In this document: piece after piece, positions 27,467 to 35,857 of the stretch
How the letters are laid out: every line of letters starts with the position of its first letter
Numbering within the stretch: position 1 is the first letter of the stretch
DNA from: Variovorax dokdonensis
Lineage (GTDB): Bacteria > Pseudomonadota > Gammaproteobacteria > Burkholderiales > Burkholderiaceae_C
Length of the DNA stretch: 64,000 nucleotides
NCBI RefSeq assembly: GCF_030316895.1
Contig: NZ_JASZYV010000005.1
Location: 1 to 64,000, forward strand
Direction of reading: 5' to 3'
The notes under the pieces: generated by a model
Told to the model about the DNA's origin: nothing
The model's input: the letters and a program-made list of their open reading frames with translations, nothing else
Database searches by the model: none
Program-made: the position numbers and the translations under genes

Positions 27467-28366
27467 ATGGGACAGAAAATCCATCCGACCGGCTTCCGCC
27501 TCGCGGTCAGCCGCAACTGGTCCAGCCGTTGGTACGCATCCGATCGTGACTTCGCCGGCATGCTGGCCGAAGACATCAAGGTGCGCGAGTACCTCAAGAA
27601 GAAGCTCAAGAACGCGTCGGTTTCTCGCGTGCTGATCGAGCGCCCCGCCAAGAATGCCCGCATTACCATTTACTCGGCTCGTCCGGGCGTGGTGATCGGC
27701 AAGAAGGGTGAGGACATCGAGAACCTGAAGCGCGAGCTTGGCAAGCAGTTGGGCGTGCCGGTTGCAGTGAACATCGAAGAAGTGCGCAAGCCCGAGATCG
27801 ATGCTCAGCTGATTGCCGACAGCATCACGCAGCAGCTCGAGAAGCGCATCATGTTCCGCCGTGCCATGAAGCGTGCCATGCAGAACGCCATGCGTCTGGG
27901 TGCCCAGGGCATCAAGATCATGTCTGCTGGCCGTCTGAACGGCATCGAAATCGCGCGTACCGAGTGGTATCGCGAAGGCCGTGTGCCGCTGCACACGCTT
28001 CGCGCCGACATCGACTACGGCACCTCGGAAGCCAAGACCACGTATGGCGTTATCGGCGTCAAGGTCTGGGTGTACAAGGGTGACACGCTGGGCCGTAACG
28101 ACCTGCCCGCCGTGGAGACGCCGCGTCCTGAGGAAGAGCGTCGCCCCCGTGGCCCGCGCCGTGATGGCCGTCCTGGCGGCGATCGTCCTGGCTCGGACCG
28201 TCGTGGTCCGCGTACCGGTGCCCGTGGCCCGATGGGTGGCAACACCGCTCCGGCCGATGGCAGCGACAAGCCCGCCGAAGCCGGCGGTGCAGATCCGAAA
28301 CCCGCCGTTAAGCGCGTGAGAAAGTCCGCGCCCGCTGCAGCAGCGGACGGTGCAAAGACCGAGTAA
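27467..28366 (+). CDS. rpsC: 30S ribosomal protein S3 with long C-terminal tail
   Basis: S3 (299 aa) lies at the mRNA entry site and is part of the ribosomal helicase. The core ([20 protein letters not shown], the KH-domain [17 protein letters not shown], and the [18 protein letters not shown] end) is normal to about residue 210. A tail of about 85 residues follows, rich in Arg, Gly, Pro and Asp, then Ala/Lys. E. coli S3 has 233 residues. Extended S3 tails are known in this bacterial group, but this one is long. The start is ATG at 27467. Confidence 0.97.
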   Translation: MGQKIHPTGFRLAVSRNWSSRWYASDRDFAGMLAEDIKVREYLKKKLKNASVSRVLIERPAKNARITIYSARPGVVIGKKGEDIENLKRELGKQLGVPVAVNIEEVRKPEIDAQLIADSITQQLEKRIMFRRAMKRAMQNAMRLGAQGIKIMSAGRLNGIEIARTEWYREGRVPLHTLRADIDYGTSEAKTTYGVIGVKVWVYKGDTLGRNDLPAVETPRPEEERRPRGPRRDGRPGGDRPGSDRRGPRTGARGPMGGNTAPADGSDKPAEAGGADPKPAVKRVRKSAPAAAADGAKTE

Positions 28367-28395
28367 TCGGTCTTAGACCTACGGAGTAAAAAATC

Positions 28396-28812
28396 ATGCT
28401 GCAACCTTCACGCAGAAAATACCGCAAAGAGCAGAAGGGCCGTAACACCGGCGTCGCTACGCGCGGTAATGCCGTCTCCTTCGGAGACTTCGGCCTCAAG
28501 TCGATGGACCGTGGCCGCCTGACGGCCCGTCAGATCGAAGCCGCTCGTCGTGCGATCTCGCGCCACGTCAAGCGCGGCGGCCGCATCTGGATTCGTGTGT
28601 TTCCCGACAAGCCAATCTCTACCAAGCCCGCAGAAGTGCGGATGGGTAACGGCAAGGGCAACCCCGAGTACTACGTGGCTGAGATTCAACCGGGCAAGGT
28701 GATCTATGAGATCGTCGGCGTGCCTGAGCAACTCGCTCGCGAAGCGTTCCGCCTGGCCGCAGCCAAGCTGCCGCTGCGCACCACCTTCGTCGCCCGCCAG
28801 CTCGGCGCTTGA
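28396..28812 (+). CDS. rplP: 50S ribosomal protein L16
   Basis: L16 (138 aa) helps place A-site t[20 protein letters not shown], the central [24 protein letters not shown] (with the conserved Arg region that is hydroxylated in E. coli) and the C-terminal KLPLRTTFV are typical. It starts 29 bases after rpsC. Confidence 0.98.
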   Translation: MLQPSRRKYRKEQKGRNTGVATRGNAVSFGDFGLKSMDRGRLTARQIEAARRAISRHVKRGGRIWIRVFPDKPISTKPAEVRMGNGKGNPEYYVAEIQPGKVIYEIVGVPEQLAREAFRLAAAKLPLRTTFVARQLGA

Positions 28813-28829
28813 TCCAGGAGGACATGAAC

Positions 28830-29063
28830 ATGGCAACCGGATCCCGCAAGAAGAGCACCACCAAGGTGAGCAAGGCCGCAACGCTGCGTGAAAAAGACGT
28901 GGCTGGCCTGCAAGCTGAAATCAAGGATCTGCAGAAGGCGCACTTTGGCCTTCGTATGCAGAAGGCGACGCAGCAACTGGGCAATTTGGCTCAGCTGCGC
29001 GTCACGCGTCGCGACATCGCGCGCGCCAAGACCATCCTTGCTCAAAAGCAAGCCGCCAACTAA
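28830..29063 (+). CDS. rpmC: 50S ribosomal protein L29
   Basis: L29 (77 aa) sits beside the tunnel exit. The core ([24 protein letters not shown]) is followed by [15 protein letters not shown]. It has a Lys/Ser/Thr-rich N-terminal extension of about 14 residues compared with E. coli (63 aa). ATG at 28830 is preferred: AGGAGG ends nine bases upstream, while the ATG at 28824 is too close. Confidence 0.96.
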   Translation: MATGSRKKSTTKVSKAATLREKDVAGLQAEIKDLQKAHFGLRMQKATQQLGNLAQLRVTRRDIARAKTILAQKQAAN

Positions 29064-29072
29064 GGAGTGAAC

Positions 29073-29342
29073 ATGACGGAAGAAAAGAAATCCCTCAAGC
29101 GCACCCTGGTCGGCAAAGTCGTCAGCGACAAGCGCGCCAAGACCGTGACCGTGCTGGTGGAGCGCCGGGTGAAGCACCCGATCTACAACAAGATCGTGAT
29201 TCGCTCGAGCAAGTACCATGCACACGATGAAGAAGGCCAGTTCCACACCGGCGATCTCATCGAAATCACTGAAAGCCGCCCGATCTCGAAGACCAAGAAC
29301 TGGGTCGCAACCCGCTTGCTCGAGAAGGCCGCCGCGGTCTGA
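29073..29342 (+). CDS. rpsQ: 30S ribosomal protein S17
   Basis: S17 (89 aa), a primary 16S-rRNA-binding protein. The segment [20 protein letters not shown] and the following [20 protein letters not shown] are diagnostic. ATG at 29073 has AAGGAG at good distance; GTG at 29067 is inside that site. Last gene of the operon here: a terminator follows, whereas in many bacteria rplN comes next. Confidence 0.97.
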   Translation: MTEEKKSLKRTLVGKVVSDKRAKTVTVLVERRVKHPIYNKIVIRSSKYHAHDEEGQFHTGDLIEITESRPISKTKNWVATRLLEKAAAV

Positions 29343-29373
29343 GCTTTCTGACCGCTGTTGCACAGCACCCTTG

Positions 29374-29407
29374 AAAACGGCCCACAATGTGGGCCGTTTT
29401 TGTTTTT
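29374..29407 (+). terminator. intrinsic terminator after rpsQ
   Basis: A 12-bp stem AAAACGGCCCAC/GTGGGCCGTTTT (29374-29385 with 29389-29400) has a three-base loop and is followed by TGTTTTTT. It ends the shortened S10 operon. Confidence 0.88.
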
Positions 29408-29434
29408 TGTCCATCACATCTAGGAGCGATCACG

Positions 29435-29941
29435 ATGATCAAGGTCGGAGACACCCTGCCAGCCTGCACGTTGCAAGAGTATTCCGAGGTCGAAGGTGAG
29501 GGCTGCAGCATCGGCCCGAATCCAGTCGACGTGAGCAAGGCCTCCGCTGGCAAGACCATCGCAGTCTTCGCCTTGCCAGGTGCCTTCACGCCCACTTGCT
29601 CGGCGAAGCACGTCCCAGGATATGTCGAGAAGTTCGATGCGCTGAAGGCTGCCGGCGTCGATGAAATCTGGTGCGTGAGCGTCAATGACGCGTTCGTCAT
29701 GGGCGCATGGGCACGCGACCAGAAGACGGAGGGCAAGGTGCGCATGCTCGCCGACGGCAGTGCAGACTTCGCAAGGGCGACGGGCCTGACCTTGGATTTG
29801 ACCTCGCGTGGCATGGGGCTGCGCAGCAATCGCTATTCCATGCTCGTCAAAGATGGAAAGGTCGCTTCGCTGAACGTTGAGGCGCCCGGCAAGTTCGAAG
29901 TCAGCGACGCTGCAACGCTACTGGCACAGGCAACGAGCTGA
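29435..29941 (+). CDS. peroxiredoxin of the Prx5 group
   Basis: Thiol peroxidase (168 aa). The peroxidatic Cys55 lies in PGAFTPTCSAKHVPG, the Prx5/AhpE-type motif, and WCVSVNDAFVMGAW is also typical. It reduces peroxides using glutathione or thioredoxin. The start at 29435 follows TAGGAG; the upstream frame is open back to 29387 but lies over the terminator. Convergent with the acetyltransferase gene. Confidence 0.93.
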   Translation: MIKVGDTLPACTLQEYSEVEGEGCSIGPNPVDVSKASAGKTIAVFALPGAFTPTCSAKHVPGYVEKFDALKAAGVDEIWCVSVNDAFVMGAWARDQKTEGKVRMLADGSADFARATGLTLDLTSRGMGLRSNRYSMLVKDGKVASLNVEAPGKFEVSDAATLLAQATS

Positions 29942-29954
29942 AGCTCGACAGGGC

Positions 29955-30545
29955 TCAGGTCAGCTCGCACATCAGGTAGTGCGCCCCCGGAAGGGGGTTG
30001 TGGTAGTAGGGCGGCACTTCCACAAAGCCCAGGTCCTCGTAGAGGGCACGGGCCGCTTCCATGTCATCGAAGGTGTCGAGCAATACACAGCTGTAGCCGA
30101 CTCCGCGGGCCGCGTCCAAGACCGCCTCGGTCAACTGGCGACCTAGTCCGCGACCCCGGAACGCCGGTCGGACATACAGCCGCTTCATTTCCGCCGCATT
30201 GGGGTAGTCGGCCGCATCCAATGGGCGCAACGCGCAGCACGCGGCAACATGCGACCAGTGGCCTTCTTTGCGTTGAAGAAGCGTCGGTGCAGGCTGCGGC
30301 GCTGGTGAGCCGGGTACAACGTCGATCAGCGCAAGAAGCAGTGCACCGCGCGGCTCCGCGTACTCGCCCGGGAGGTTGAGCAGTTCATGTTCGAAGTCTT
30401 GAAACGCCAGATCGATGCCGAGCGAGTCCGCATACTCGCGGAAGATCACCCGGATGGCGTCGATCTGCACGCTGTCTTCGGCGGTCACGATGACCATGTC
30501 GGGGGTCTCGGTCAGAGGTAGAGGGCGGGAGGCTGAGAAGCTCAT
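29955..30545 (-). CDS. GNAT-family N-acetyltransferase
   Basis: Acetyltransferase (196 aa). The acetyl-CoA-binding segment LYVRPAFRGRGLGRQLTEAVL is clear, with LLDTFDDMEAARALYEDLGF near the C-terminus. The first 11 residues before MVIVTAEDS may be extra, but the ATG at 30545 overlaps the stop of the upstream cytochrome gene (ATGA). Substrate unknown. Confidence 0.87.
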   Translation of the reverse strand: MSFSASRPLPLTETPDMVIVTAEDSVQIDAIRVIFREYADSLGIDLAFQDFEHELLNLPGEYAEPRGALLLALIDVVPGSPAPQPAPTLLQRKEGHWSHVAACCALRPLDAADYPNAAEMKRLYVRPAFRGRGLGRQLTEAVLDAARGVGYSCVLLDTFDDMEAARALYEDLGFVEVPPYYHNPLPGAHYLMCELT

Positions 30546-31249
30546 GCGCGCAGAGTGGAAATCCAGTAGGCAAAGCCGGCGCAGCCGGCAAAGATGAAGA
30601 GCGCCAGTAGCCGCGTAGCAATGGTGTCGCGGCTGGGCATCGCCAGGAAGCTCAGCAGCTTGTCTCCCGTCAACATCGGACGCACGAGCACCTGCCGGCG
30701 CAGCAGGTAGAAAACGATGGCGACCAGGTGCATCAACAAGAGTGCTGGGATGACCCAGGCCCCCGCAGCGGCATGCCACGCGCTCGCGAGGCTGACGGTG
30801 TCGTTGGACACAAACCGCGTGAGTGGCCCTGCCGCGGCGATCTCATCGTCGGAAATGAGTCCCGAGACCACCTGCAGCACGAGCATGAGCAACATCGCCG
30901 CCACGGAAAGCGACCCGAGCGGCGAGTGGCCGACGCGGTGATCCGCGGGCGATTCGCCGCGCAGGTATGCACGATAGGCACTTGGCGGATGGAACAGACG
31001 CCCGAAGCGCGACCAATGTCCCCCCACGAATCCCCAGATCAAACGAAAGCAAAGCAGCGCCAGGACCACGTAGCCACAGCGAAAGTGCCATTCCATCGCC
31101 CCGTTCAAGCCGGTCGCCACCTGAACCAAAACGGCGACTGCAAGCGCCCAATGGAACAAGCGGGTTGGGAGATCCCAGACTCTCACGCGCACTGTCGGAC
31201 CGGCTTCGAGTTCAGCAAAGCCGGTGGATAGGGCGGATGGTTCTGGCAT
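30542..31249 (-). CDS. cytochrome b561-type membrane protein
   Basis: Membrane cytochrome b (235 aa) of the Ni/Fe-hydrogenase b-subunit/b561 group. Histidines for haem lie in the first helix (WDLPTRLFHWALAVAVL), in AMEWHFRCGYVVL, in WHAAAGAWVIPALLLMHLVAIVFY and nearby; it has about four to five helices. Such proteins pass electrons between quinones and periplasmic cytochrome c partners. It is coupled to the acetyltransferase gene and divergent from a cytochrome c'-like gene, a common pairing. Confidence 0.87.
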   Translation of the reverse strand: MPEPSALSTGFAELEAGPTVRVRVWDLPTRLFHWALAVAVLVQVATGLNGAMEWHFRCGYVVLALLCFRLIWGFVGGHWSRFGRLFHPPSAYRAYLRGESPADHRVGHSPLGSLSVAAMLLMLVLQVVSGLISDDEIAAAGPLTRFVSNDTVSLASAWHAAAGAWVIPALLLMHLVAIVFYLLRRQVLVRPMLTGDKLLSFLAMPSRDTIATRLLALFIFAGCAGFAYWISTLRA

Positions 31250-31425
31250 GGGCGGGAACGCGTTCGTGCGCCGGTAGCCGACGCAACGCGCAGATTAGCA
31301 AAGGCGGCGCTGCTACGGCGCTAGTGATTGTTTCTATGCGAATCCGGCCCGGGGGACACTAGACTGCGTCGCCCAACATGCGCAAGCATCTTGTGGCTGG
31401 CATGTCACTTACCAAGGAAACCACG

Positions 31426-31872
31426 ATGCACCCAATCGGAGCTCACCTTGTGCTTGTTGCTGCTGCGCTGACGGCTTTGCCCGCAGCAGCGCAGTTCGCG
31501 AAGAAGGACGACGCCGTCCAATACCGCGAATCTGCAATGTTCCTAATGAACACGCACTTCGGTCGCGTGGCAGCGATGGCCAACGGTAGGGTGCCATTCG
31601 ACGCCGTCGCGGCTGCAAGCAATGCGCAACTCGTGGCTCAACTTGCCAAGCTGCCGTGGCCAGCGTTCGCGGAAGGCTTTGATGGCGGCAAGGCGAAGGA
31701 CGAGATATGGAAGGAACAAGCCAAGTTCAAGGATCTTGGAGCCAAGATGGAGGCGGAAACCGCCAAATTGGCCGAAGTGGCGGCCGGCGGCCAACTGGAA
31801 GCGATCAAGGCCCAGGTGGGCCGCGTCGGCGCCAGCTGTAAAGCTTGCCACGACGATTTCCGCAAGCGCTGA
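31426..31872 (+). CDS. cytochrome c'-type periplasmic protein
   Basis: Secreted class II cytochrome c (148 aa). A signal peptide (about 1-22, ending AAAQ) is followed by a helical body and a C-terminal haem site CKACH at residues 138-142, as expected for cytochrome c' (haem site near the C-terminus). AAGGAAACC precedes the ATG at 31426; the frame is open from 31378. Likely an electron or NO-binding partner for the divergent cytochrome b. Its upstream region shares GATTGTTTCTAT and GCGAATCC with the region upstream of the LysR gene at 9303. Confidence 0.9.
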   Translation: MHPIGAHLVLVAAALTALPAAAQFAKKDDAVQYRESAMFLMNTHFGRVAAMANGRVPFDAVAAASNAQLVAQLAKLPWPAFAEGFDGGKAKDEIWKEQAKFKDLGAKMEAETAKLAEVAAGGQLEAIKAQVGRVGASCKACHDDFRKR

Positions 31873-31899
31873 CCATCCTGCGGGAGCCGGACAAGGTGA

Positions 31900-32400
31900 T
31901 CAGGCTTCGGCGAGCAGCTTCTCGATGAGCTTGTGCAGTTCGTCGAAATCCGGCTGGCCGACGTAGGTTTTGACGATTTCGCCGCGCTTATTCACCAAAT
32001 AGCTGGTGGGTGTCAGCTGTACGTCGCCCCAGCTTTTTGCCACAACGCCCGTGTTGTCGATCGCGACCTTGAAGGGCAATTGGCGCGACTGGGTGAAGTT
32101 GACCACGTATGCAGGCGGGTCGTAGCTCATGGCAACGGCGAGCGTGTCGTAGCCGCGCGAACGGTATTTCTCGTAGGTCGACGCGATATGCGGCATCTCG
32201 GCCACGCACGTCGTGCAACTCGTCGCCCAGAAGTTCACCAGCGTCACCTTGCCCTTGAGCGCCTCGGTGCTTGTCTTGCTGCCGTCGAGCAGAACAAAGG
32301 TCGACGCCGGAGCCGACGTCGTGCTGCTGCCCAGATAGACCCCCACGCCAGCGGCCAGCAGGGCGGCAGCGGTGACGGCGATGGCAATGTGCTTCTTCAT
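31900..32400 (-). CDS. TlpA-like thioredoxin-family protein
   Basis: Membrane-anchored or periplasmic thiol-disulfide protein (166 aa). The N-terminal hydrophobic segment (about 5-24) is an uncleaved anchor or signal. The active site WATSCTTCVAEMP has Cys62 and Cys65. Later SWGDVQLTPTSYLVN holds the cis-Pro region. TlpA/ResA relatives reduce apocytochrome c or other periplasmic thiols; nearness to a cytochrome c' gene fits that. Convergent with it. Confidence 0.9.
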   Translation of the reverse strand: MKKHIAIAVTAAALLAAGVGVYLGSSTTSAPASTFVLLDGSKTSTEALKGKVTLVNFWATSCTTCVAEMPHIASTYEKYRSRGYDTLAVAMSYDPPAYVVNFTQSRQLPFKVAIDNTGVVAKSWGDVQLTPTSYLVNKRGEIVKTYVGQPDFDELHKLIEKLLAEA

Positions 32401-32505
32401 TACAAGGAGTTGGCTGGCATGCTGCCATTCTAGGGCGCGCTCCCAAGCTCTGCAGCGCTGACTGGCGACGGCCGCCGCCGCCCAGGCTTCCATAATGGCG
32501 GCCCT

Positions 32506-33069
32506 ATGCCAAGCTTCGTCGAGCTCCGAAAGCGCGCCTCGCCATTGTTCGGCGTGGCCTGTGGTCTCGCAGCAGCCTGCAGTCCTGTCTTCAACTGGCG
32601 AGAGGTGCCCATGCCAGACGGGCAACTCCTGGCCTTGCTGCCCTGCAAGCCTGACCGGGCGGAGCGCCAGCTTCCCCTCGGCAATCAAGCCGTTCTCGTG
32701 AACATGGCAGGCTGCGAGGCCGGGGGTGCGACCTTTGCCGTGGCGCAGGCCAATGCACCCGACCTTGCTCAGGCACAGGATTGGATGAGCGCCTGGCGCA
32801 AACAGGCCTATGCCCAGTGGGCGGGTGCCCGCGTCGAGGAGAGCCAAGTCAAGGTGATAAACGCCGCCGCCGAAATCGAGCCACTCCGATTCGATGCTTC
32901 CAGACCGCAAGCGCAGTCCGGCAGCGGAGGGGAACGGTCCAGCCTCGTCTGGTTCGGACGCCGTCACCGCGACGGCACGTTTTCTCTCTATCAGGCCACC
33001 ATCCTCGGCAAGCCCGAGTCGCAAGAGGCGGCCGAGACCTTCTTTGCCGGCCTTCATCTGTCGCCGTGA
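32506..33069 (+). CDS. hypothetical exported protein
   Basis: Unknown protein (187 aa). The N-terminal region (about 14-27, LFGVACGLAAACSP) looks like a short lipoprotein signal, with a possible lipid Cys at about residue 25. Next comes a compact domain with FNWREVPMPDGQLLALLPCKPD and a C-terminal beta-rich half. No catalytic motif is visible. It is divergent from the thioredoxin-like gene and lies 122 bases before the PTS genes. I do not recognise a family. Confidence 0.75.
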   Translation: MPSFVELRKRASPLFGVACGLAAACSPVFNWREVPMPDGQLLALLPCKPDRAERQLPLGNQAVLVNMAGCEAGGATFAVAQANAPDLAQAQDWMSAWRKQAYAQWAGARVEESQVKVINAAAEIEPLRFDASRPQAQSGSGGERSSLVWFGRRHRDGTFSLYQATILGKPESQEAAETFFAGLHLSP

Positions 33070-33191
33070 GTGCCACGGTTCGTCACAGCACCCGCTATTG
33101 CACTAAAGTGTGAAAAGCGCACGCGACCCGGTGCGTACACCGCCCCATCATCCGCGAGGGACCGGCAGATCATCCGGCGCGGTCGCATTGC

Positions 33192-33650
33192 ATGAACAGC
33201 ATCCTTCTCATCGCTCACGCTCCATTGGCACATGCGCTGCGCCTTTGCGCACTGCATGTATTTCCCGACAGCGAGCAGGACGTCGTCGGCATCGACGTCC
33301 AACCCAACGTGTCCCCAGAAGAGACGCTGGGAGCGGCGCGGATCGCGTTGACGCAGTTGTTGAGCCGCGCGCCTTCGTCAAAAGTGCTGGTTCTGGCCGA
33401 CGTTTTCGGAGCGACCCCGTGCAACGTCGCGCAGAAATTGGTCGATGGCCAGCGCTCGAGGCTTGTGGCAGGCGTGAACCTGCCGATGCTGTTGCGGGCA
33501 ATGACATACCGTCACGAGTCTCTGGAGGCACAGGTCCAGCGCGCCATCGCCGGCGGTACCTCGGGCGTCATGCAGGTGGCGGTGGCGGCGCCACAAAATC
33601 AGGCAAGAAGAAAATACAGTGAACAAGACATCCGTGATCATCAGCAATAA
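33192..33650 (+). CDS. PTS EIIA-Man-type protein
   Basis: Mannose-family EIIA domain protein (152 aa). The phosphoacceptor His9 is in LLIAHAPLA, and VLVLADVFGATPCNVAQ is the family segment after it. It takes phosphate from HPr. Betaproteobacteria often carry such a free EIIA with HPr and EI but no sugar permease, which points to a regulatory role. The last 32 bases overlap the HPr gene. Confidence 0.9.
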   Translation: MNSILLIAHAPLAHALRLCALHVFPDSEQDVVGIDVQPNVSPEETLGAARIALTQLLSRAPSSKVLVLADVFGATPCNVAQKLVDGQRSRLVAGVNLPMLLRAMTYRHESLEAQVQRAIAGGTSGVMQVAVAAPQNQARRKYSEQDIRDHQQ

Positions 33651-33888
33651 GCTGGGCCTGCACGCTCGCGCGTCTGCCAAGCTGACCAAGTTGGCCGGCA
33701 GTTTCCCTTGCGAGGTGTGGATCTCCCGCGGCGACCGCCGAGTCAATGCGAAGAGCATCATGGGCGTGATGATGCTTGCAGCCGGGCTTGGCTCGACGGT
33801 GGAACTCGAGACCGAGGGCGAGCGGGCGGATGAAGCCATGCAAGCGCTGCTTGCCTTGATCAACGACAAGTTCGGCGAAGGCGAATAG
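33619..33888 (+). CDS. ptsH: phosphocarrier protein HPr
   Basis: HPr (89 aa) passes phosphate from EI (His15 in NKLGLHARASAKL) to EIIA. Ser46 in NAKSIMGVM is the regulatory HPr-kinase site, so HPr may be controlled by HprK, which is not in this window. The start is GTG at 33619, inside the end of the EIIA gene; the next Met is Met48, beyond the active His15. EI follows after 15 bases. Confidence 0.95.
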   Translation: MNKTSVIISNKLGLHARASAKLTKLAGSFPCEVWISRGDRRVNAKSIMGVMMLAAGLGSTVELETEGERADEAMQALLALINDKFGEGE

Positions 33889-33903
33889 CCGGAGGCGTCA
33901 AGC

Positions 33904-35694
33904 ATGACCTTGTCCATTCACGGTCTCCCCGTTGCGCGTGGCGTTGCCATCGGGCGCGCCGTGATGGTGGTTTCGAGCCGCATCGACGTCGCCCACTATT
34001 TCATCAAGCCGGAGCAGATCGAAAGCGAGATCGAGCGCGTGCGCATTGCTCGCGACGCGGTCACGGCGGAACTGCATCGACTCCATGAAAACGTGGCTCA
34101 GTTGGGCCCGAACGACACGCCGCAGGAACTGGCAGCGTTGCTCGACGTACACCTCATGCTGCTGCAGGACGAGGTTCTGGCCGAAGGCGTGCGTCATTGG
34201 ATCACCGAGCGCCTCTACAACGCCGAGTGGGCGCTCACCACCCAGTTGGAAGTCATCGCGCGCCAGTTCGACGAGATGGAGGACGAATATCTGCGCGAGC
34301 GCAAGAGCGACCTCGAGCAAGTGGTCGAACGGATGCTCCACCAGATGAAGGGCAGTGCCGCCGTACTGGCGCCGCCACCCCCGCGCCGCCAGAAGCGCCA
34401 GGAGGATGACGATACGCCCATGGCGGCCGATGCAATCGATGCGCCTCTGGTACTGATCGCCCACGATCTCTCGCCGGCCGACATGCTTCAGTTCAAGAAG
34501 AGCGTGTTTGCCGGCTTTGTCACCGACGCGGGTGGTCGCACCTCGCACACCGCCATCGTGGCCCGCAGCATGGATATCCCGGCCGTTGTGGGCGCTCGCA
34601 GCGCCAGCCAACTGGTGCGGCAGGACGACTGGGTGATCATCGACGGCGACGCGGGGATGGTGATCGTCGATCCCTCTCCGATCATCCTGGCCGAGTACGG
34701 TTTCAAGCAGCGTCAGGACGACCTCGACCGCAGCCGTCTGGCGCGTCTTCGCCACAAGCCCGCCGTGACGCTGGACGGACAGCGCGTGGAATTGCTTGCC
34801 AACATCGAGTTGCCCGAAGACACCGCGGGCGCCGTCAAGGCGGGGGCCGTCGGTGTCGGGCTCTTTCGAAGCGAGTTTCTCTTCATGGGGCGTGATGCGA
34901 CCGACCTTGCAAGCCTGCCGAACGAGGAAGAGCAATTCGAAGCGTACAAGCGGGCCGTGGAAGGCATGCAGGGCATGCCGGTCACTATCCGCACCATCGA
35001 TGTCGGTGCCGACAAGCCGCTTGAAGGCAGGCGTGACGACCTGCACCTGAATCCCGCGCTGGGCCTGCGCGCCATACGCTGGAGCCTGTCGGAGCCGGCG
35101 ATGTTCCTGACTCAGTTGCGCGCCATCCTGCGCGCGGCGGCGCATGGCGAGATCCACCTGTTGATCCCCATGCTTGCCCACAGCAGCGAGATTCGTCAGA
35201 CGCTCTCGCTGCTCGACTTTGCCAGGGCCGAGTTGGACAACCGCGGCGTCGCCTACGGTCCACTGAAGGTCGGCGCGATGATCGAGATTCCGGCTGCGGC
35301 ACTCATGGTGCGCACCTTCCTGCGCTATTTCGACTTCCTGTCCATCGGCACGAACGATCTCATCCAGTACACCCTGGCGATCGACCGCGCGGACGAGTCG
35401 GTCGCGCATCTGTACGACCCGGCGCATCCTGCAGTCCTGCGCCTGGTGGCCGACACCATTGCGGAATGCAGGCGCCAGAACAAGCCTGTGAGCGTCTGCG
35501 GCGAGATGGCCGGGGACGTGGCTTTCACGCGGCTGCTGCTGGGCCTGGGCCTGCGCAGCTTTTCGATGCATCCTTCGCAGATTCCCGCGGTCAAGCAGGA
35601 AGTGCTGCGTGCCGACACGGGCAAGCTTGTGCCCTGGGCGAACACGGTGATCGAGTCGGACGAACCGGCTCAGAAGCTGGCCGACGCGGCCTGA
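33904..35694 (+). CDS. ptsI: PTS enzyme I (phosphoenolpyruvate-protein phosphotransferase)
   Basis: EI (596 aa) takes phosphate from PEP to His215 (in GGRTSHTAIVARSMDIP) and passes it to HPr. The PEP-binding C-terminal part is complete, with GVGLFRSEFLFMGRD, IRTIDVGADKP, EIPAAALM and FLSIGTNDLIQYTLAIDR plus the late Cys in SVCGEMAGD. Against E. coli (575 aa) there is an inserted linker of about 25 residues rich in Pro, Arg and Asp near residues 157-180. Last gene of the EIIA-HPr-EI operon. Confidence 0.96.
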   Translation: MTLSIHGLPVARGVAIGRAVMVVSSRIDVAHYFIKPEQIESEIERVRIARDAVTAELHRLHENVAQLGPNDTPQELAALLDVHLMLLQDEVLAEGVRHWITERLYNAEWALTTQLEVIARQFDEMEDEYLRERKSDLEQVVERMLHQMKGSAAVLAPPPPRRQKRQEDDDTPMAADAIDAPLVLIAHDLSPADMLQFKKSVFAGFVTDAGGRTSHTAIVARSMDIPAVVGARSASQLVRQDDWVIIDGDAGMVIVDPSPIILAEYGFKQRQDDLDRSRLARLRHKPAVTLDGQRVELLANIELPEDTAGAVKAGAVGVGLFRSEFLFMGRDATDLASLPNEEEQFEAYKRAVEGMQGMPVTIRTIDVGADKPLEGRRDDLHLNPALGLRAIRWSLSEPAMFLTQLRAILRAAAHGEIHLLIPMLAHSSEIRQTLSLLDFARAELDNRGVAYGPLKVGAMIEIPAAALMVRTFLRYFDFLSIGTNDLIQYTLAIDRADESVAHLYDPAHPAVLRLVADTIAECRRQNKPVSVCGEMAGDVAFTRLLLGLGLRSFSMHPSQIPAVKQEVLRADTGKLVPWANTVIESDEPAQKLADAA

Positions 35695-35820
35695 TCGAGC
35701 GCTGGCGGCGTCGTCAGCGAAAGGCGCTGAAAAGAAACGAAACACGCCGCGCGTCAGGCGTGCAAAAACGATACAAGGCGCGACGTCGCCGAAACCATCC
35801 AGAGCCGGTAGATCGGCACC

Positions 35821-35856
35821 ATGAAGTCCTCTTCAACTCGTTCCAAAGGACTTCAT
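35821..35856 (+). promoter_or_regulatory. inverted repeat covering the Shine-Dalgarno of the next gene
   Basis: ATGAAGTCCT (35821-35830) and AGGACTTCAT (35847-35856) form a perfect 10-bp stem with a 16-base loop. The right arm includes most of the AAAGGA ribosome-binding site at 35845-35850 and ends one base before the ATG at 35858, so the folded mRNA would hide the start site. Confidence 0.6.
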
Positions 35857-35857
35857 C

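Noticed and set aside
27992-28366. C-terminal extension of rpsC as a frameshift or fused gene
   Set aside because: The frame continues cleanly from the S3 core to one stop codon with normal spacing to rplP, and long S3 tails are known in this group, so I treat it as a real extension.
35743-35762. Stem CACGCC/GGCGTG after ptsI as a ptsI terminator
   Set aside because: On the plus strand it is followed by AAAAACG, not a T run. It would work only on the minus strand, where no gene ends.
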